In this document: piece by piece, positions 1 to 11,548 of the stretch
Layout of the letters: each line of letters begins with the position of its first letter
Numbering within the stretch: position 1 is the first letter of the stretch
DNA from: Zeugodacus cucurbitae
Lineage: Eukaryota > Arthropoda > Insecta > Diptera > Tephritidae
NCBI RefSeq assembly: GCF_028554725.1
Contig: NC_071671.1
Coordinates: 3,816,501-3,880,500, forward strand
DNA: 64,000 nucleotides
Reading direction: 5' to 3'
Position numbers and translations under genes: made by a program
Notes under the pieces: generated by a model
What the model was told of the DNA's origin: nothing
What the model saw: the letters and a program-made list of their open reading frames with translations, nothing else
Databases searched by the model: none

Positions 1-2407
1 TTTTGCTGTTGTTGTTACAAATCCTGTTTAGTTTGCCAATGCAGTCCATAACCAGCCCTGAATCTACTTTAAAGGATGATATTGCCTGCGGAGCCGCTTG
101 ACTATCACTGATGATGACTATGCGTTAATTATGGTAATTCCTGCCTAATATAACCTCTGCACATTTGGTAATGGCATAGACCTCAGATTCTGAAAATTTA
201 ATTACTTTATATTCCATTTTTATTTCTCCTAAGCACTTCGAGTGCCAAACATTTGTAAAAAAATATCAAAAGTCTTCTCGCAAAATTTATGCGCAGTATT
301 TGCATTTTCGCATAATAACACGCCGACACAAAGACATAAGTGGCAGTGCATAGATCGATAAACAATACACTCATTTGTTGTTAAACATGTTGCTAAACAT
401 AATAAAGTGACATTTTTAATGAACGGCGAAACGCCTAAGAAACGGCGAACGAAAGGCATGCGAATAAGTGACTCAGGCCATGCGTTGACGTAAATAAAAA
501 TTTTGTTATGAGACAGTGGTTCCCAAACTTGCCTTTTCCAAGAGGGGTTATAGATTCTTATTTTTTTAATTGAATGGGACTGGAGAGTGAAAAGAAGTCG
601 GATAAAATCGGAAATAAATTTTCACAAGTAAATGTTCGCGATTTTTTAATTTTAAGAAATCTACCTATTCTATTACACATAATAAACGATCAGCCGAAAA
701 AGTGAAATGCCAGCAGCTGCAAACCTTAACGCTAAATATTTGCTCTCATTACGGACTTATTGAATGTAATCGGCGTCAAAGAAATATGCGATATTGGCGC
801 ATAGCGACACGTCACGATACATATATGTATATACAAATTCAATACACGCTTCTCTGCGCATGCGCAACGCTACAATTTCGCCAGTGAACCGCACTCAACC
901 GTCAGTCAATAACCAGTTCGATATCGCGTCGACAAACACACAACGCTGCCAAGCGACTCGCTGAGCTAACTTTGCTGTTTCTGCCATCAGGTGTGCTGGC
1001 GGTGGCTCAAGTCGAGCCTCTTGCTTGCCTTCAACTCGCCTGCTGACGCTTTTATGCGACAGACAGACAGACAACTGCGGCGCTTGTCTTGCAATTCGAG
1101 TTTGTGCGCGCGCGCTGCCACAGCGTGCTGCAGGATGTAACATGCCCACAGTGCGACATTGATGGCTCATCGCTTGGTGAACACTTGTCCAGCGCACGCA
1201 CCGCTCATGTTGATGTTGGTGATATTGTTGCTGATGATGATGATGATGGCGCTGGTGGTGATGCGGCTGCTGCTGGTGATGGCGTTGGCCACCTTGTTCA
1301 ATGACCACTAAAATATTGAACCTCTGAACCTCCCAGTCCACTTTGCTGGTGAGCTGCCGGTGAGCGCAGTTAATGTAGAAATAAATGTTCGCAGCGCCTA
1401 AGTGGATTGTAAAATTATCATTTTTACTGCCTTAGCTGCCGCGGCCGCTGCTGTGACTTGCTTGCCGGCGCACCGCAATGCACATTCCTACAGTTAAACT
1501 TTATCAGTTCATTCGCTTTTGCGCGAAACTTTATTTCATTTTCATTTTGTGTTTTTCGCTTTTTATTAAATTTTATTCATAAATTCTGTTTTGCGTGTAT
1601 TAAAATATAAATATTTTATTTGCTTGTTCTTCGTTTCGAAAATTGCGCCATATATTTGTACGCGCCGCCGCTGTTTACCGGCCCGGCCGGCCGGCACGCC
1701 TTTGGTCACAATTTTTATTATGATTGCATTTGTCACGCATTTGCTGGGGCATTTTTAGTACTTGTTAAGTGTTTTCGAATTAGTTGTTGTCCGCTATATT
1801 TCTTCATATATTTATGCCATTTACTTATATTGCGGCATGTTATGGTTGTACTCTATTTTTTCGTTTGTTGTTGTTGTGCAATTCGCATTCTCATTAATGG
1901 CCTGTATAATTTCCATTAAGCGCATCCTTCTAATGTACGCCGCCACACCGTTAATGGTAATGGTTTTGTACTTTACTTGTAATCGGCCTTAACGGCTTTG
2001 TAATCGCAATTGCCGCTATTTATAGCTGCACTTGTAGAAGTACACTTGTACAACTAATGTGTAATCCATTAATGTGAAATTCAAAATTAATATTAGTTTA
2101 AAGCACTCCATTAGGTACAACGTGGTTTCTGGTATACAGTATTGCAAAGCCTATGGCTTATTATTAGCTCTAATATATTATATTATTTTTTCGGAAACTC
2201 TACATAAACTCTAGTCACAAGCTTCTAAACAAATTTCAATTATATGCAGAACTGCTGTTTCTGAACACTTTCCTTGCCTTCGACTTCAGTTAAATAGCGA
2301 ATGCCCATTAGCAACTGCATTAAGATACTTTCTGTCAGAAATTATATGGACACCTGATCTGACACTAGGAATTAGGTGAGATTTTGGAGCTAGTCAGTTG
2401 TCATTAA
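1..2407. other. Noncoding AT-rich DNA with a GC-richer block
   Basis: No recognisable gene. About 860-1530 is visibly richer in G+C and CpG than its surroundings. It carries GAT/GGT-type triplet runs near 1205-1290, which read as His/Gln-rich on the minus strand and as acidic residues on the plus strand. Such low-complexity open frames on both strands point to repeat composition rather than a coding exon. A fly promoter or 5' exon could lie in the CpG-richer block, but no clear TATA, Inr or DPE set was found. Confidence 0.5.
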
Positions 2408-2409
2408 TA

Positions 2410-3323
2410 AAAGGTGATTTTTTAAGAGCTTGATAACGCATAAAATTTGCAAAATCTCATCGGTTCTTTATTTGAAACGTTAGATTGGTTCATGACATTT
2501 ACTTTTTGAAGATAATTTCATTTAAATGTTGACCGCGGCTGCGTCTTAGGTGGTCCATTCGGAAAGTCCAATTTTGGGCAACTTTTTCGAGCATTTCGGC
2601 CGGAATAGCCCGAATTTCTTCGGAAATGTTGTCTTCCAAAGCTGGAATAGTTGCTGGCTTATTTCTGTAGACTTTAGACTTGACGTAGCCCCACAAAAAA
2701 TAGTCTAAAGGCGTTAAATCGCATGATCTTGGTGGCCAACTTACGGGTCCATTTCTTGAGATGAATTGTTCTCCGAAGTTTTCCCTCAAAATGGCCATAG
2801 AATCGCGAGCTGTGTGGCATGTAGCGCCATCTTGTTGAAACCACATGTCAACCAAGTTCAGTTCTTCCATTTTTGGCAACAAAAAGTTTGTTAGCATCGA
2901 ACGATAGCGATCGCCATTCACCGTAACGTTGCGTCCAACAGCATCTTTGAAAAAATACGGTCCAATGATTCCACCAGCGTACAAACCACACCAAACAGTG
3001 CATTTTTCGGGATGCATGGGCAGTTCTTGAACGGCTTCTGGTTGCTCTTCACCCCAAATGCGGCAATTTTGCTTATTTACGTAGCCATTCAACCAGAAAT
3101 GAGCCTCATCGCTGAACAAAATTTGTCGATAAAAAAGCGGATTTTCTGCCAACTTTTCTAGGGCCCATTCACTGAAAATTCGACGTTAGCTCGTTAGTAA
3201 GTCTATTCATGATGAAATGTCAAAGCATACTGAGCATCTTTCTCTTTGACACCATGTCTGAAATCCCACGTGATCTGTCAAATACTAATGCATGAAAATC
3301 CTAACCTCAAAAAAATCACCCGT
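2410..3323 (-). mobile_element. Internally deleted DD41D (rosa-type) Tc1/mariner element
   Basis: The ends are inverted copies built on GGTGATTTTTT: 2410 onward reads AAAGGTGATTTTTTAAGAG, and the complement of the right end reads ACGGGTGATTTTTTTGAG. Both ends abut a TA dinucleotide (2408-2409 and 3324-3325), the target duplication of the Tc1/mariner superfamily. The element is 914 bp, shorter than the roughly 1.3 kb expected of a full copy, because the N-terminal part of the transposase gene is missing. The leader with its ATG at 3210-3208 is kept. The DD41D spacing is characteristic of the rosa group first described in the tephritid Ceratitis rosa. The sharp ends and open C-terminal frame suggest a fairly recent deletion derivative. 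Confidence 0.85.
2499..3170 (-). pseudogene. DD41D Tc1/mariner transposase, N-terminus deleted
   Basis: An open frame of about 217 codons encodes the DDE catalytic domain of a cut-and-paste transposase. Numbering from the first residue of the 217-codon segment (3152), the first catalytic Asp is in FSDEAHFW (about residue 15), the second in WFQQDGATCHTA (about 108) and the third in DLTPLDYFLWG (about 150). The last two are separated by 41 residues, which defines the DD41D group. The frame ends with IIFKK and a stop at 2499. No ATG begins it. The likely native start at 3210 reads about 13 codons (MNRLTNEL...) and hits TGA at 3171-3169, because a deletion joined it out of frame to the catalytic part. 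The helix-turn-helix DNA-binding region is therefore missing and the protein cannot be functional. Confidence 0.85.
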
Positions 3324-3352
3324 TATCTACCTACTCCTGCCTCAATATTACT

Positions 3353-3830
3353 AGACTGGGAATGCGTGCGTCGAGGTTTACAACTGGACAGCTGGGCTTG
3401 GCGAGCTTCTGTGAGACCGAGACTGATACTGACGATTCGGTTTCGAGGTTCTTCTAGTGCGATGAAATCACAGGAAGTCCAAGGAGCTTCTTATACTCAA
3501 CAACGTTCGCTTTTGATTAGTTTTATGGGTTTTAACTGGTTATTGCTCAATGGTCATGGACGTTTTTTCGGCACTTCTTCACAAGACTGGGAATGCGTGC
3601 GTTCCGCTGGCTTTTTATGATTTACTACTGGACAGCTGGGCTTGGCGAGCTTCTGTGAGACCGAGACTGATACTGACGGTTCGGTCTCGAAGTTCTTCTA
3701 GTCCAATGAAAATAATAAGGAGCTACTTACCCTCAACAACGTTCCCTTTTGGTTAGTTTTAAGTGTTCTCACTGGTTATTCCACAAAGGTCATGAAGAAA
3801 CGACGTGTTTTCGGTTCTTCTTCACTGTTC
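3353..3830. repeat. Two-copy tandem duplication, ~236 bp unit
   Basis: Two adjacent, moderately diverged copies (about 3353-3583 and 3584-3830). Shared landmarks recur at offsets of 231-244 bp: AGACTGGGAATGCGTGCG at 3353 and 3584, CTGGACAGCTGGGCTTGGCG at 3384 and 3628, CTCAACAACGTTC at 3496 and 3732, and GGTCATG at 3552 and 3788. The first copy starts 30 bp beyond the right end of the DD41D element. No coding function is apparent. Confidence 0.8.
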
Positions 3831-6150
3831 CACTATTTCAAAACTAATGTGGAAACACTTTTGATTACATATAATTAGCGCTCTGCCAAAATTAGCTTGA
3901 CTTAAAATTTAAATTGATTTTTTGGATAGACTCATGGCGCTTTGTCGATACCTAAGGGTTTAAAAAATGATTCAGAAGTCAACACAACGGATTTGTGCAA
4001 GTATTATCATCTTCTTGGGACTCAGTTACGCTCTTTCCGATTGCGGATTCCTTTTGATAAGCTTCCATAATTAATCTGAGTTACGGTCTCTTGGCGCGGA
4101 AGTAGTCCTCTAGTGTGAGACAAGCTGACTTGAAGTCCATCTCTTTATATATTATAAAAGCTAGTTAAAGTAAGTCTCGTGTATCTTTTATAAAAAAAGA
4201 ATACCACTTAAATAGTCTTTATCCTGTAATATACTCTTTGAAAAAAAATTTAGTATCGCTATTACCATACTGAAGATCTTAAGTAAAAATAAGAGCTTGG
4301 ATGGGGGTTAAGATGCAAAGTGGTAGAAAAAACCCGGCCTTCTAAAGACCACAAGTATTCTGGGTCTCATTTCGGAGACAATTTCGGGAAACCTTGAGAA
4401 TTCCCAAGAATTGTAGAACTAGATCAGCAATCCTTCAGTGAAAATTATCAAGTAATATCTCAAAATAGCAATATTTTATAGAAACCAAGACCTCAGCAGT
4501 TGCCGGGCAGACCTCCTCGTGTACGAAACATAGTTAAACACACGCGAACGCACTTGCCACAACAAAGTAATAAAACAGCAACTAGACAGCGGTCAAAATT
4601 CCGCACTCGCTAAGTGAGCGCTAATGACATACACATAAATTTCCCAATAAGCTTGTTAGAGGCGCTGCCATATGATTAAATTGCATAGAGAAAAAAATGA
4701 TTATTCGCCAATTTCGTGCAATAAAACTTTTTATAAGCGACCATTTGAAGGCTCTATATAGAGCTAGCAGTTTTTTGATTGGAACGAATGTTGCATGCAA
4801 CGCTGTATAAGATCCCTCAATGGCTGTGGTACGCTGTGGCAAGCTTGACTTCAATTAAATGCAAATCGTTCACTTCATATGATATGACAGCGCATAAACT
4901 GCATTAAATCACTTTGGTGGTTGTGGCAATTGCCAAGTACTTTGTCTCACCAACTGACAGCGCACAACCATCGACAAATAGACCAAATAGAAAACAACGA
5001 GTGCAAACAAAGAATGCCACAAAATGTTGGACAAGTAGACGCGTGTAGACCAGACGGAGCGCGAGTGAGGTGGAGTGCGGCGCAACAGACTTAGAAGCAG
5101 GCGAATTTACTTTTAATGCGAAAAAAGGCTAAATGTGGCAAGAGCAACGAAGGTGCACATACATTAGTGTGTGTGTTATAAAAGGTTGCAAAGTGTAGCA
5201 AAAAAAAATTGCGACTGCCAAGCAGCCGCTGTAAAAAGTTAATGGAAGCAAATGCATCAAAATGGTTAATTGGATCTGGAACAGAAGATGACGGAGACTT
5301 TGAGTGTTTGTGGCAGCAGTGGTAACTAAATCAAACGTGCAACATATGCAGCGCGCAAGTAATTTGCGGCACAAACACACACGAGAGGGCAACAACACGT
5401 GATGCATGGAAAAGGTGCATGCAACACTTGCAACAACGCATGCAACAAATACAAAAAAAGAAAACACACACACTGCCACACGATTCGTAGCAACTTCCAT
5501 TTTGCTGCAAAGTTTGAGTGTTGCGCGCGCATAGCAAGTGGCATTTATGTGGCAAGGTACTACTTTACATAGAAATGTATGTATGTGCGCGGCAGTGATA
5601 CGACACGCATTAGCGCGAATTGAGAAGTAAGTGCACAAACACTCAAACACACACGAAGGCACCTCACTTCCTCACCTTCGTTGCGCTTTTTGTGGCATTT
5701 GCGTTTTAATCGAATATTTAGTCAAGTTCGTTAGCGTGTTGCATGGTGCTTGTTGTGTTGCTACGTCGCGCGTCATAGCTTACCACGGCTGTGTGTGGGG
5801 TGTGGCAAGTCATGGCCCATATGATGTATCTGTTTTCGCTACTGATTGCCGGTTCAAATATATAGATATCATATGTGGTTGTCTTGTGTGTAGGCACTTG
5901 AGTGCTGCCACAAATATGCATTTAACAGCATTAAATAGAACTCGAATTGGTGCAACATGCAACATGGTGCATGCAATATGTATACTTCAAGTGGGTTGTG
6001 AATTAAGAGCAAATATAATTCAAAATAAATTGAAGGAAGTGCTGAGATTGCCACGCTGAGTGCTACAGAGATTGATATAGAACTTATAGAAGATTGTCTT
6101 TAGTCGGTTTGCAATATTTCAAGAACCAGATTTTAAATAAAGTTAAAGAG
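3831..6150. other. Noncoding DNA, CA/TG-rich
   Basis: No gene recognised. From about 4900 to 5700 the strand is rich in CAACA and CACA words, which leaves several overlapping open frames on the minus strand (the longest about 177 codons, 5129-5662, with no ATG at its start). Their Cys/Leu/Phe-rich, repeat-driven composition argues against a protein. Confidence 0.5.
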
Positions 6151-6164
6151 AGACATATATGCCC

Positions 6165-6600
6165 TTTTCTGGTCTCCCGAACTGTAGATTAAGAGTTCTT
6201 TAAGGACTTAGACAGAAACCCTTAAGGAAATGTTAACCCTTTCTGCTTCTTATAGTCTTCTAGATAGTCGAAGTCAAATCATGTTTGAAAAACAACTGAG
6301 GCAATTAGCTCGAACTTGCGGCGTTGCTGAATCCTCTATGTATATCCAATTGTTCTCCTAACCGATTCCTTAAGAAAATGCGCCACTAAGTAACATCAAG
6401 AGTCAATTAAATGTGTCCTCTAAGTGAGTACCGATTTCCAGAACTGCAGAGAAAGAGCTCTTCAGGGAATCAGACAGAAAATTTCAATGTAAAGGTAACC
6501 CTTTCATCTTTTTATAGTCTTATGGATAGACCTTATCAAGACCTTAAAAAAGAACAACGCAGTCAATGAATTCGAAATTACTGAATTTCCGAATCCTTTT
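6165..6600. repeat. Diverged two-copy tandem duplication, ~260 bp unit
   Basis: GAACTGTAGATTAAGAGTTC followed by TAGACAGAAA near 6179 recurs as GAACTGCAGAGAAAGAGCTC followed by CAGACAGAAA near 6440. Both are followed by AACCCTTTC-TCTT-ATAGTCTT and a GATAG-type segment. Many substitutions and small indels separate the copies, so the duplication is old. Confidence 0.6.
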
Positions 6601-7027
6601 GCATTTGCTCACCTATTCATTCCTCAATTGTAGGAACTATAGGAGCTACACTTACTGACTAGACATCTGCTCGGAGACCTTTGAATTATTGAGTTACTTG
6701 GGAAACCCAACTAAGTAACCATCAACAGACATTGACCATATCAGGAAAGCTCATTCCTTGGATCAGAATATCACTCTGCTATAAAGCGGATAATAAAGAT
6801 CATACGTCGGCCGCATATATCATCCAAATAGGGTCTCCATTTCACGTACTATTTATTGCGGGATTGTGGAGAAGGAAACACTTTGACATGTCTACCTTGA
6901 TTAGTCTATCTTGAAATGCTTCTGGGTGGAGAATTTTGAGGCGTCTTTTCATCCAAAGGATCTAAAGGCTATTTCCGACAGAGTATGATGAGACATATGC
7001 CCTGAATTTTGTGCTTTGGATCCGTTA
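6601..7027. other. Noncoding AT-rich DNA
   Basis: No gene, repeat or inverted-repeat structure recognised. The longest open frame (about 60 codons) has no recognisable similarity. Confidence 0.4.
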
Positions 7028-7264
7028 ATGATTGATATCTATTGTCGGTGTTGGGGTATTTTACCAAAACGTGACCGTTCTAACAGAGCATTCTAAAGTT
7101 ATTGATGTGTGGAATGAATAATGTTGAGGTTCTGTGAGACATTTTTATATTGGGAATATAATATAAACTACTATGATTTGAGAAGTAACAGAAGATCACT
7201 TCTATATGAGTATATCGGTCACAAGTTCCCTTAAAGCAAATTTTCATTATGAGTTATCCTCCCA
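7028..7264 (+). repeat. 237-bp perfect direct repeat, copy 1
   Basis: Reads identically by eye to 7899-8135 over 237 bp with no indel (constant offset 871). It begins ATGATTGATATCTATTG and ends TTATCCTCCCA. TG...CA ends could suggest LTRs. However, no matching target duplication, primer-binding site or polypurine tract borders the pair, so segmental duplication is preferred. The intervening 634 bp is noncoding. Confidence 0.9.
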
Positions 7265-7898
7265 TCCATATAGTAATTTCTCAATGACCCATTAATCTAT
7301 TATATATATACGTATATTTACCAAACTCTGACTCAATCAAATTCAAATAAATTTACTATAAACTATTTATCTTGAAAGTTCAATGATTCACAAAATGAAT
7401 TAAAACTTCGCATTACGCACTCTTCTTATCACGTACGTAGTAAATGTATCGCAAAGTTACTCCGGCAATAAAAGTCCATAAAAACGGGGCAACAATTAAA
7501 ATTAGCAATAAAAATTTGTGACTCAATAGAGATCCCAATATACGCTTATTTATGAGGTGTGTGCTTGCGTGTGACTATTTTGAATGCCCTCTGCTGACAA
7601 ATCGCTCGGAAGAAATCTCTGTGTTGAAATTAAATGCTTCGAATTCAAGTGAACTCATAATTGTCTCTACACTCGTCGTCTTTATGTGAGGGAATTTAAT
7701 GACTGGTCATTGGTAAGAGAAAACCGCAACAATTGTAACGGACGACAAAACGCAAGCAAAGCTAACATAGCTTTGAGGTTAACGATGAACCCGGCGAACG
7801 AGCGTTGGCAGATTTGCAAAACGTACCTTGAATTTTAAATGCCGCATAATGCGAACAATGACTAGTGAGGTGACAGCCAATGTTGGGTATGTTGACTT
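7265..7898. other. Unique spacer between the 237-bp direct repeats
   Basis: AT-rich noncoding sequence with no recognised ORF or terminal structure. If the duplication was tandem, this spacer plus copy 1 forms an 871-bp unit whose second copy is truncated after 237 bp. Confidence 0.5.
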
Positions 7899-8135
7899 AT
7901 GATTGATATCTATTGTCGGTGTTGGGGTATTTTACCAAAACGTGACCGTTCTAACAGAGCATTCTAAAGTTATTGATGTGTGGAATGAATAATGTTGAGG
8001 TTCTGTGAGACATTTTTATATTGGGAATATAATATAAACTACTATGATTTGAGAAGTAACAGAAGATCACTTCTATATGAGTATATCGGTCACAAGTTCC
8101 CTTAAAGCAAATTTTCATTATGAGTTATCCTCCCA
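7899..8135 (+). repeat. 237-bp perfect direct repeat, copy 2
   Basis: Second copy of the segment at 7028-7264, same orientation. Sequence diverges immediately after CCTCCCA (copy 1 continues with TCCATATAG, copy 2 with ACCTGGCTCG), so the copies have sharp boundaries. The lack of differences implies a very recent event or an assembly join artefact. Confidence 0.9.
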
Positions 8136-8389
8136 ACCTGGCTCGAACTGGCTCGAGGCTTAAAATGAAGTTGAGTTCTTCTTTGAACTTCTTTGAGGCT
8201 TTCATCTGCACTCTTTGGAGCCCCTTTACCAGAGAGACCTCGGTACTTTTTGGTTTCCGTGAAGTATTTATATTTGATATGATGATGTGGAGATTAAAAT
8301 CAATCGTTTATTGAACCTTTAAACCTTTAACGATGTCTGAAAGGGTCGAAATCAGATCAGATGATTTAAGTAAAACACTGTTTTATGGA

Positions 8390-8660
8390 AAAGTTCTCTT
8401 AGAAGGAAATTTTGACATAAGTGAAAGCTCAGTACTACACTTTGATTTAAATTAAAGCTCGTTAGCGGTAAAAGCTTTTAAGATGGCAAACTTTGGAGCT
8501 TTGATATATTTGTTTAAAACACTCTTAGAATGAAAACTCGACATAAATGAAAGTTCAGAACTACGGTTTGATTTAGATAAAAGCTCGATAGCGGCGAAAG
8601 CTCTTAAGATTCCAAACCTTGGAGCTTTGATATATTTGTTTACTAAAAGATTTTAGTCGG
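8390..8660. repeat. Minisatellite, ~126-bp unit with AAAGCTC/GAGCTTT core
   Basis: About two units. GGAGCTTTGATATATTTGTTT occurs at 8495 and 8621 (126 bp apart), each preceded by AAAGCT-TTAAGAT and followed by a TTAGAATGAAAA-type or similar segment. The AAAGCTCTTAAGAT...GAGCTTT arrangement is shared with the array at 13.9-14.3 kb, suggesting one dispersed satellite family. Confidence 0.7.
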
Positions 8661-10861
8661 ATTTCCCGCGCAGTTTATGATTCAATCTAGAAAAGTAGAG
8701 GAGTTTTGAATGAAAATTCGAGTATTAGCTGGTCATTATTATATCTCAGAAAAACTTAATTTACTTCACAAAAGTTCTGAAAAGCTGTATCTCTCAGCAT
8801 ACATCAATGATCTTATACGATCTCGTATATATTGGTAGTCATTCAGCATTTTATAGAAACGTACCTTTGTTTAGAGCTTTTGAGTTTTCCACTTTTTTGA
8901 AAGCTCGAATGCTGTTATCAAGTATCAATTTTGTATTGTAAACTGTAAAATTAATACCAATTAAGACCATTAATTACCCAAAACTTTTGTTGCCATTTAT
9001 AGAAAAAAAAAATATTTTTTATTTTTGTTGAACGATTTTTTCTGCATTCACGGAAATGGGTATGTAACTTGATTTACAGCTACGATATCAAGGCCAAACG
9101 ACTCGCAAACGAAACGACCAAGGGGTTTGTAATAACACAATAAGCATGCGAGTATATTCGGTATTCATGCATGTGAGCGCAAATACAACACCGCAACGCG
9201 TCAAGTCAAGCCTTCGACGCTAAGTCCACACGAACATATCAATAACCACTTAAGTATGGCATGATTTGGCATTAGCACAGTCGGTTGTGGTTCTTATTGT
9301 TGTTACAGCTGTCAATAATAGCCAAGCAACGCCTTAAAATCGTTGCTAGTTAACTACGCGCTACAATCACAATCACATGTGAGTGCGCGAGTGTGGGGGA
9401 AATGTGTAAGAGCGCATGCGCAAAAGTGTTTATGGCGCTCATGACGCACACACACATGCCTAGCTATGCTTGTCAGCTGCTTGAAAACACAAATGTGAAT
9501 AGAAAGAAATACTCGTAATAAAGTTATAAGCAAAGCGCGCGAGTGGGCGGGGGGCGCGTTAGCACAACTTCAAGCCAAAGAATTTCTGGTCAAACGCTTG
9601 TGTGCCAATTCCGCTTCAAATGGCTGTGGGCCAAAAAGCGCAGCGACGAACAACAAAAGAATAATAGCAGCTTACAAATGCTGGTGGTAAAAATTAAAAG
9701 ACAACAACAACAACAATGAGTATAAGCGCAAAATAATAAAATGTGGTAATAAAAATATGCGCGCACACACACAAAACTAAAGCTAACTAAGTTTCGCTTG
9801 CTCACATTTGATTGCTGTGGGTTTGGCCGCAACGCAATGGAAAATAGCGCCGCCAGCATTATTTGCGTGCCGCTGCTGACCGCTACAAGCTGTAAACAGC
9901 TGTGCTGCCGCCGCGCGCTCAGGCTATTGCGCGCTAACAGCGCTCTGTTCGAGCTGTCTTGTAGTCAGCCTGTAGTCAGCCTGTAGTTAACCGCGCGCTT
10001 AGCCAATTTCAAGTTGGAGTCTTACAGCTCGCAGCGCTGGCTCAACACGCTAGTCGCCACCGCCACCGCTGCTCGGAGCCGTGCTGTTGGGCGTGCTTTT
10101 GTGCCATTTTTACATTTGCAGCAACACATGTGTGCGCTTTTGTTTGCAGCGTTGTTGTTGTTGTGCATATGTTGACTTCTTGTTGTTGGCCAACATGGCT
10201 TGGCGCTGCTGGCCAAGTTATGATTGAGTTCTAATGATTTTGTGAAATGTATCAAGGAGAACGAGTTTCGTGGAATTGTGGCAGCATGCCAACGAGCGAA
10301 CGTTAGATGGGAGGACAGTGGATGAAGGAGGCGGTTTGAAAAGATAGAATGTTTAACTCTCCAAATTTGTTTTAGGTCAAAAATTATAACTATTTTTAGA
10401 AGGCTGGAGTTCAAAATCAATATAGAGATTTTAGAAATTATTGAATTAAAAATAGTTTAACTTAACCCTTGGTTATCACCTTAGGTTACTTGACACAAGC
10501 TCAAATATGCGGACAATAAACTGGGACCATTTGATTCTAAAGCTCTTACTGTCACGCCCATATTTTTGACTAGAACATTATACCTAACCATTTTGCTTCC
10601 AGCTGACGTATATTGGTTCTCACTAAAGGTCACCTGGTACACGGAAAATAAGAAAAGTTCTAAGCCAATCGGAGCCAGATCCGTGTTCTTATGTCAATGA
10701 TTCTGTTGTAGACAAGCAAATATATCTGTCACTACCAATAAATGACGATTACAGTGTTTAAAATATATTGAATTAACCCTTGGTTATTCATTATGGTTCC
10801 AAATCAGTGGCATTCAGCGGGTTTAGGGATTCAGACTTCAAATAAGAGCCCAGCAGAGCTC
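8661..10861. other. Noncoding DNA with GC-richer block at 9.83-10.12 kb
   Basis: No gene recognised. About 9830-10120 is G+C and CpG rich, with GCGCGC words and a short tandem (CTGTAGTCAGC repeated at about 9958-9985). It could be a regulatory region or an untranslated exon, but no motif set allows a call. CAA/TTG triplets surround it. Confidence 0.4.
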
Positions 10862-11548
10862 GTATCTGGCAATACAATACATCTTTGAAAGGTCTCGACA
10901 TAACCTACAAAACGACGCTATGCATGATTAGTTTGGATATAGCGTTCAACAGTTATGGGCTTATAAACATGGAGTTTACTAACGCCGAAATTCGCGCCAA
11001 GCTGGTATTGACGCCCAGGAAGGTTTTGCTGTGTGTTTGATGGGATTGAAAGGGTATCATCCACTATGAGCTGCTCCCATATGGCCAGACGCTTAATTCT
11101 ACCATCTACTGCGAACAACTGGACTGCTTGAAGCAGGCGATCGACCAGAAGCGTACAGAATTGGCCAACAGGAAGGGTGTGTTGTTCCACCAGGACAACG
11201 TCAGACCACACAATTCGTTGATGACTCGTCAGAAGCTAAGGGAGCTCGGATGGGAGGTTTTATCGCATCCACCATATAGCCGGGACATAATGCCAAGTGA
11301 TTACCACCTGCTCCTGACCATAGCGAACGCCTTTGGTGGTGTAAAGTTGAACTCAAAAGAGGCTTCTGAAAAGTCGCTTTCCGAGTTCTTCGCAAATAAG
11401 GAGGAGGGCTTCTACGAAGAGAGTATTATGAAGTTGCCATCTAGATGGAAACATATACATATGTGAACTAAATCCGATCACTGTAACACTTTTTATAAAA
11501 CTTGGAATAAAGAGCAAAAAAGCGGAAGGGAGATATTTGCCAACCTAA
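10862..11548 (+). mobile_element. Decayed mariner (cecropia/SETMAR-like), copy A
   Basis: The right end GGAAGGGAGATATTTGCCAACC near 11523-11546 is the inverted complement of the mariner end TTAGGTTGGCAAATATCTCC seen intact at 36740. The left end (TATCTGGCAATA near 10863) is a diverged version shared with copy B. The 687-bp length is about half a normal mariner. An ATG in GGAGTTTACTAACGCCGAAAT starts the N-terminus, which is then joined directly to the middle of the gene, so the helix-turn-helix region and first catalytic Asp are lost. Confidence 0.8.
10970..11466 (+). pseudogene. Mariner transposase relic (copy A)
   Basis: The C-terminal half reads from about 11128 as LKQAIDQKR-ELANRKGV-FHQDNVRPHNS, then GWEVLSHPPYSRDIMPSDYH. 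This carries the second (HQDN) and third (PSDYH) catalytic Asp at the DD34D spacing of mariner, and continues to KLPSRWKHIHM with a stop at 11464-11466. Upstream, the N-terminal MEFTNAEIRAK segment joins a fragment that reads through a stop in the WDWKG region. The motif style (LANRKGVVFHQDNARPHTS family) matches cecropia/SETMAR-like mariners. Loss of the DNA-binding part and the first Asp makes it non-functional. Confidence 0.8.

Noticed and set aside
895..1341. 148-codon His/Gln-rich minus-strand frame
   Set aside because: Composition comes from GAT/GGT triplet runs; the opposite strand is open too; no family recognised.
5129..5662. 177-codon minus-strand open frame
   Set aside because: No ATG at the start, Cys/Phe/Leu-rich composition driven by CAA/CA tracts, overlapping open frames in other phases, no recognisable domain.
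7029..8135. TRIM/LTR retrotransposon with 236-bp LTRs (TG...CA)
   Set aside because: No matching target duplication, no primer-binding site after the left copy, no polypurine tract before the right copy.
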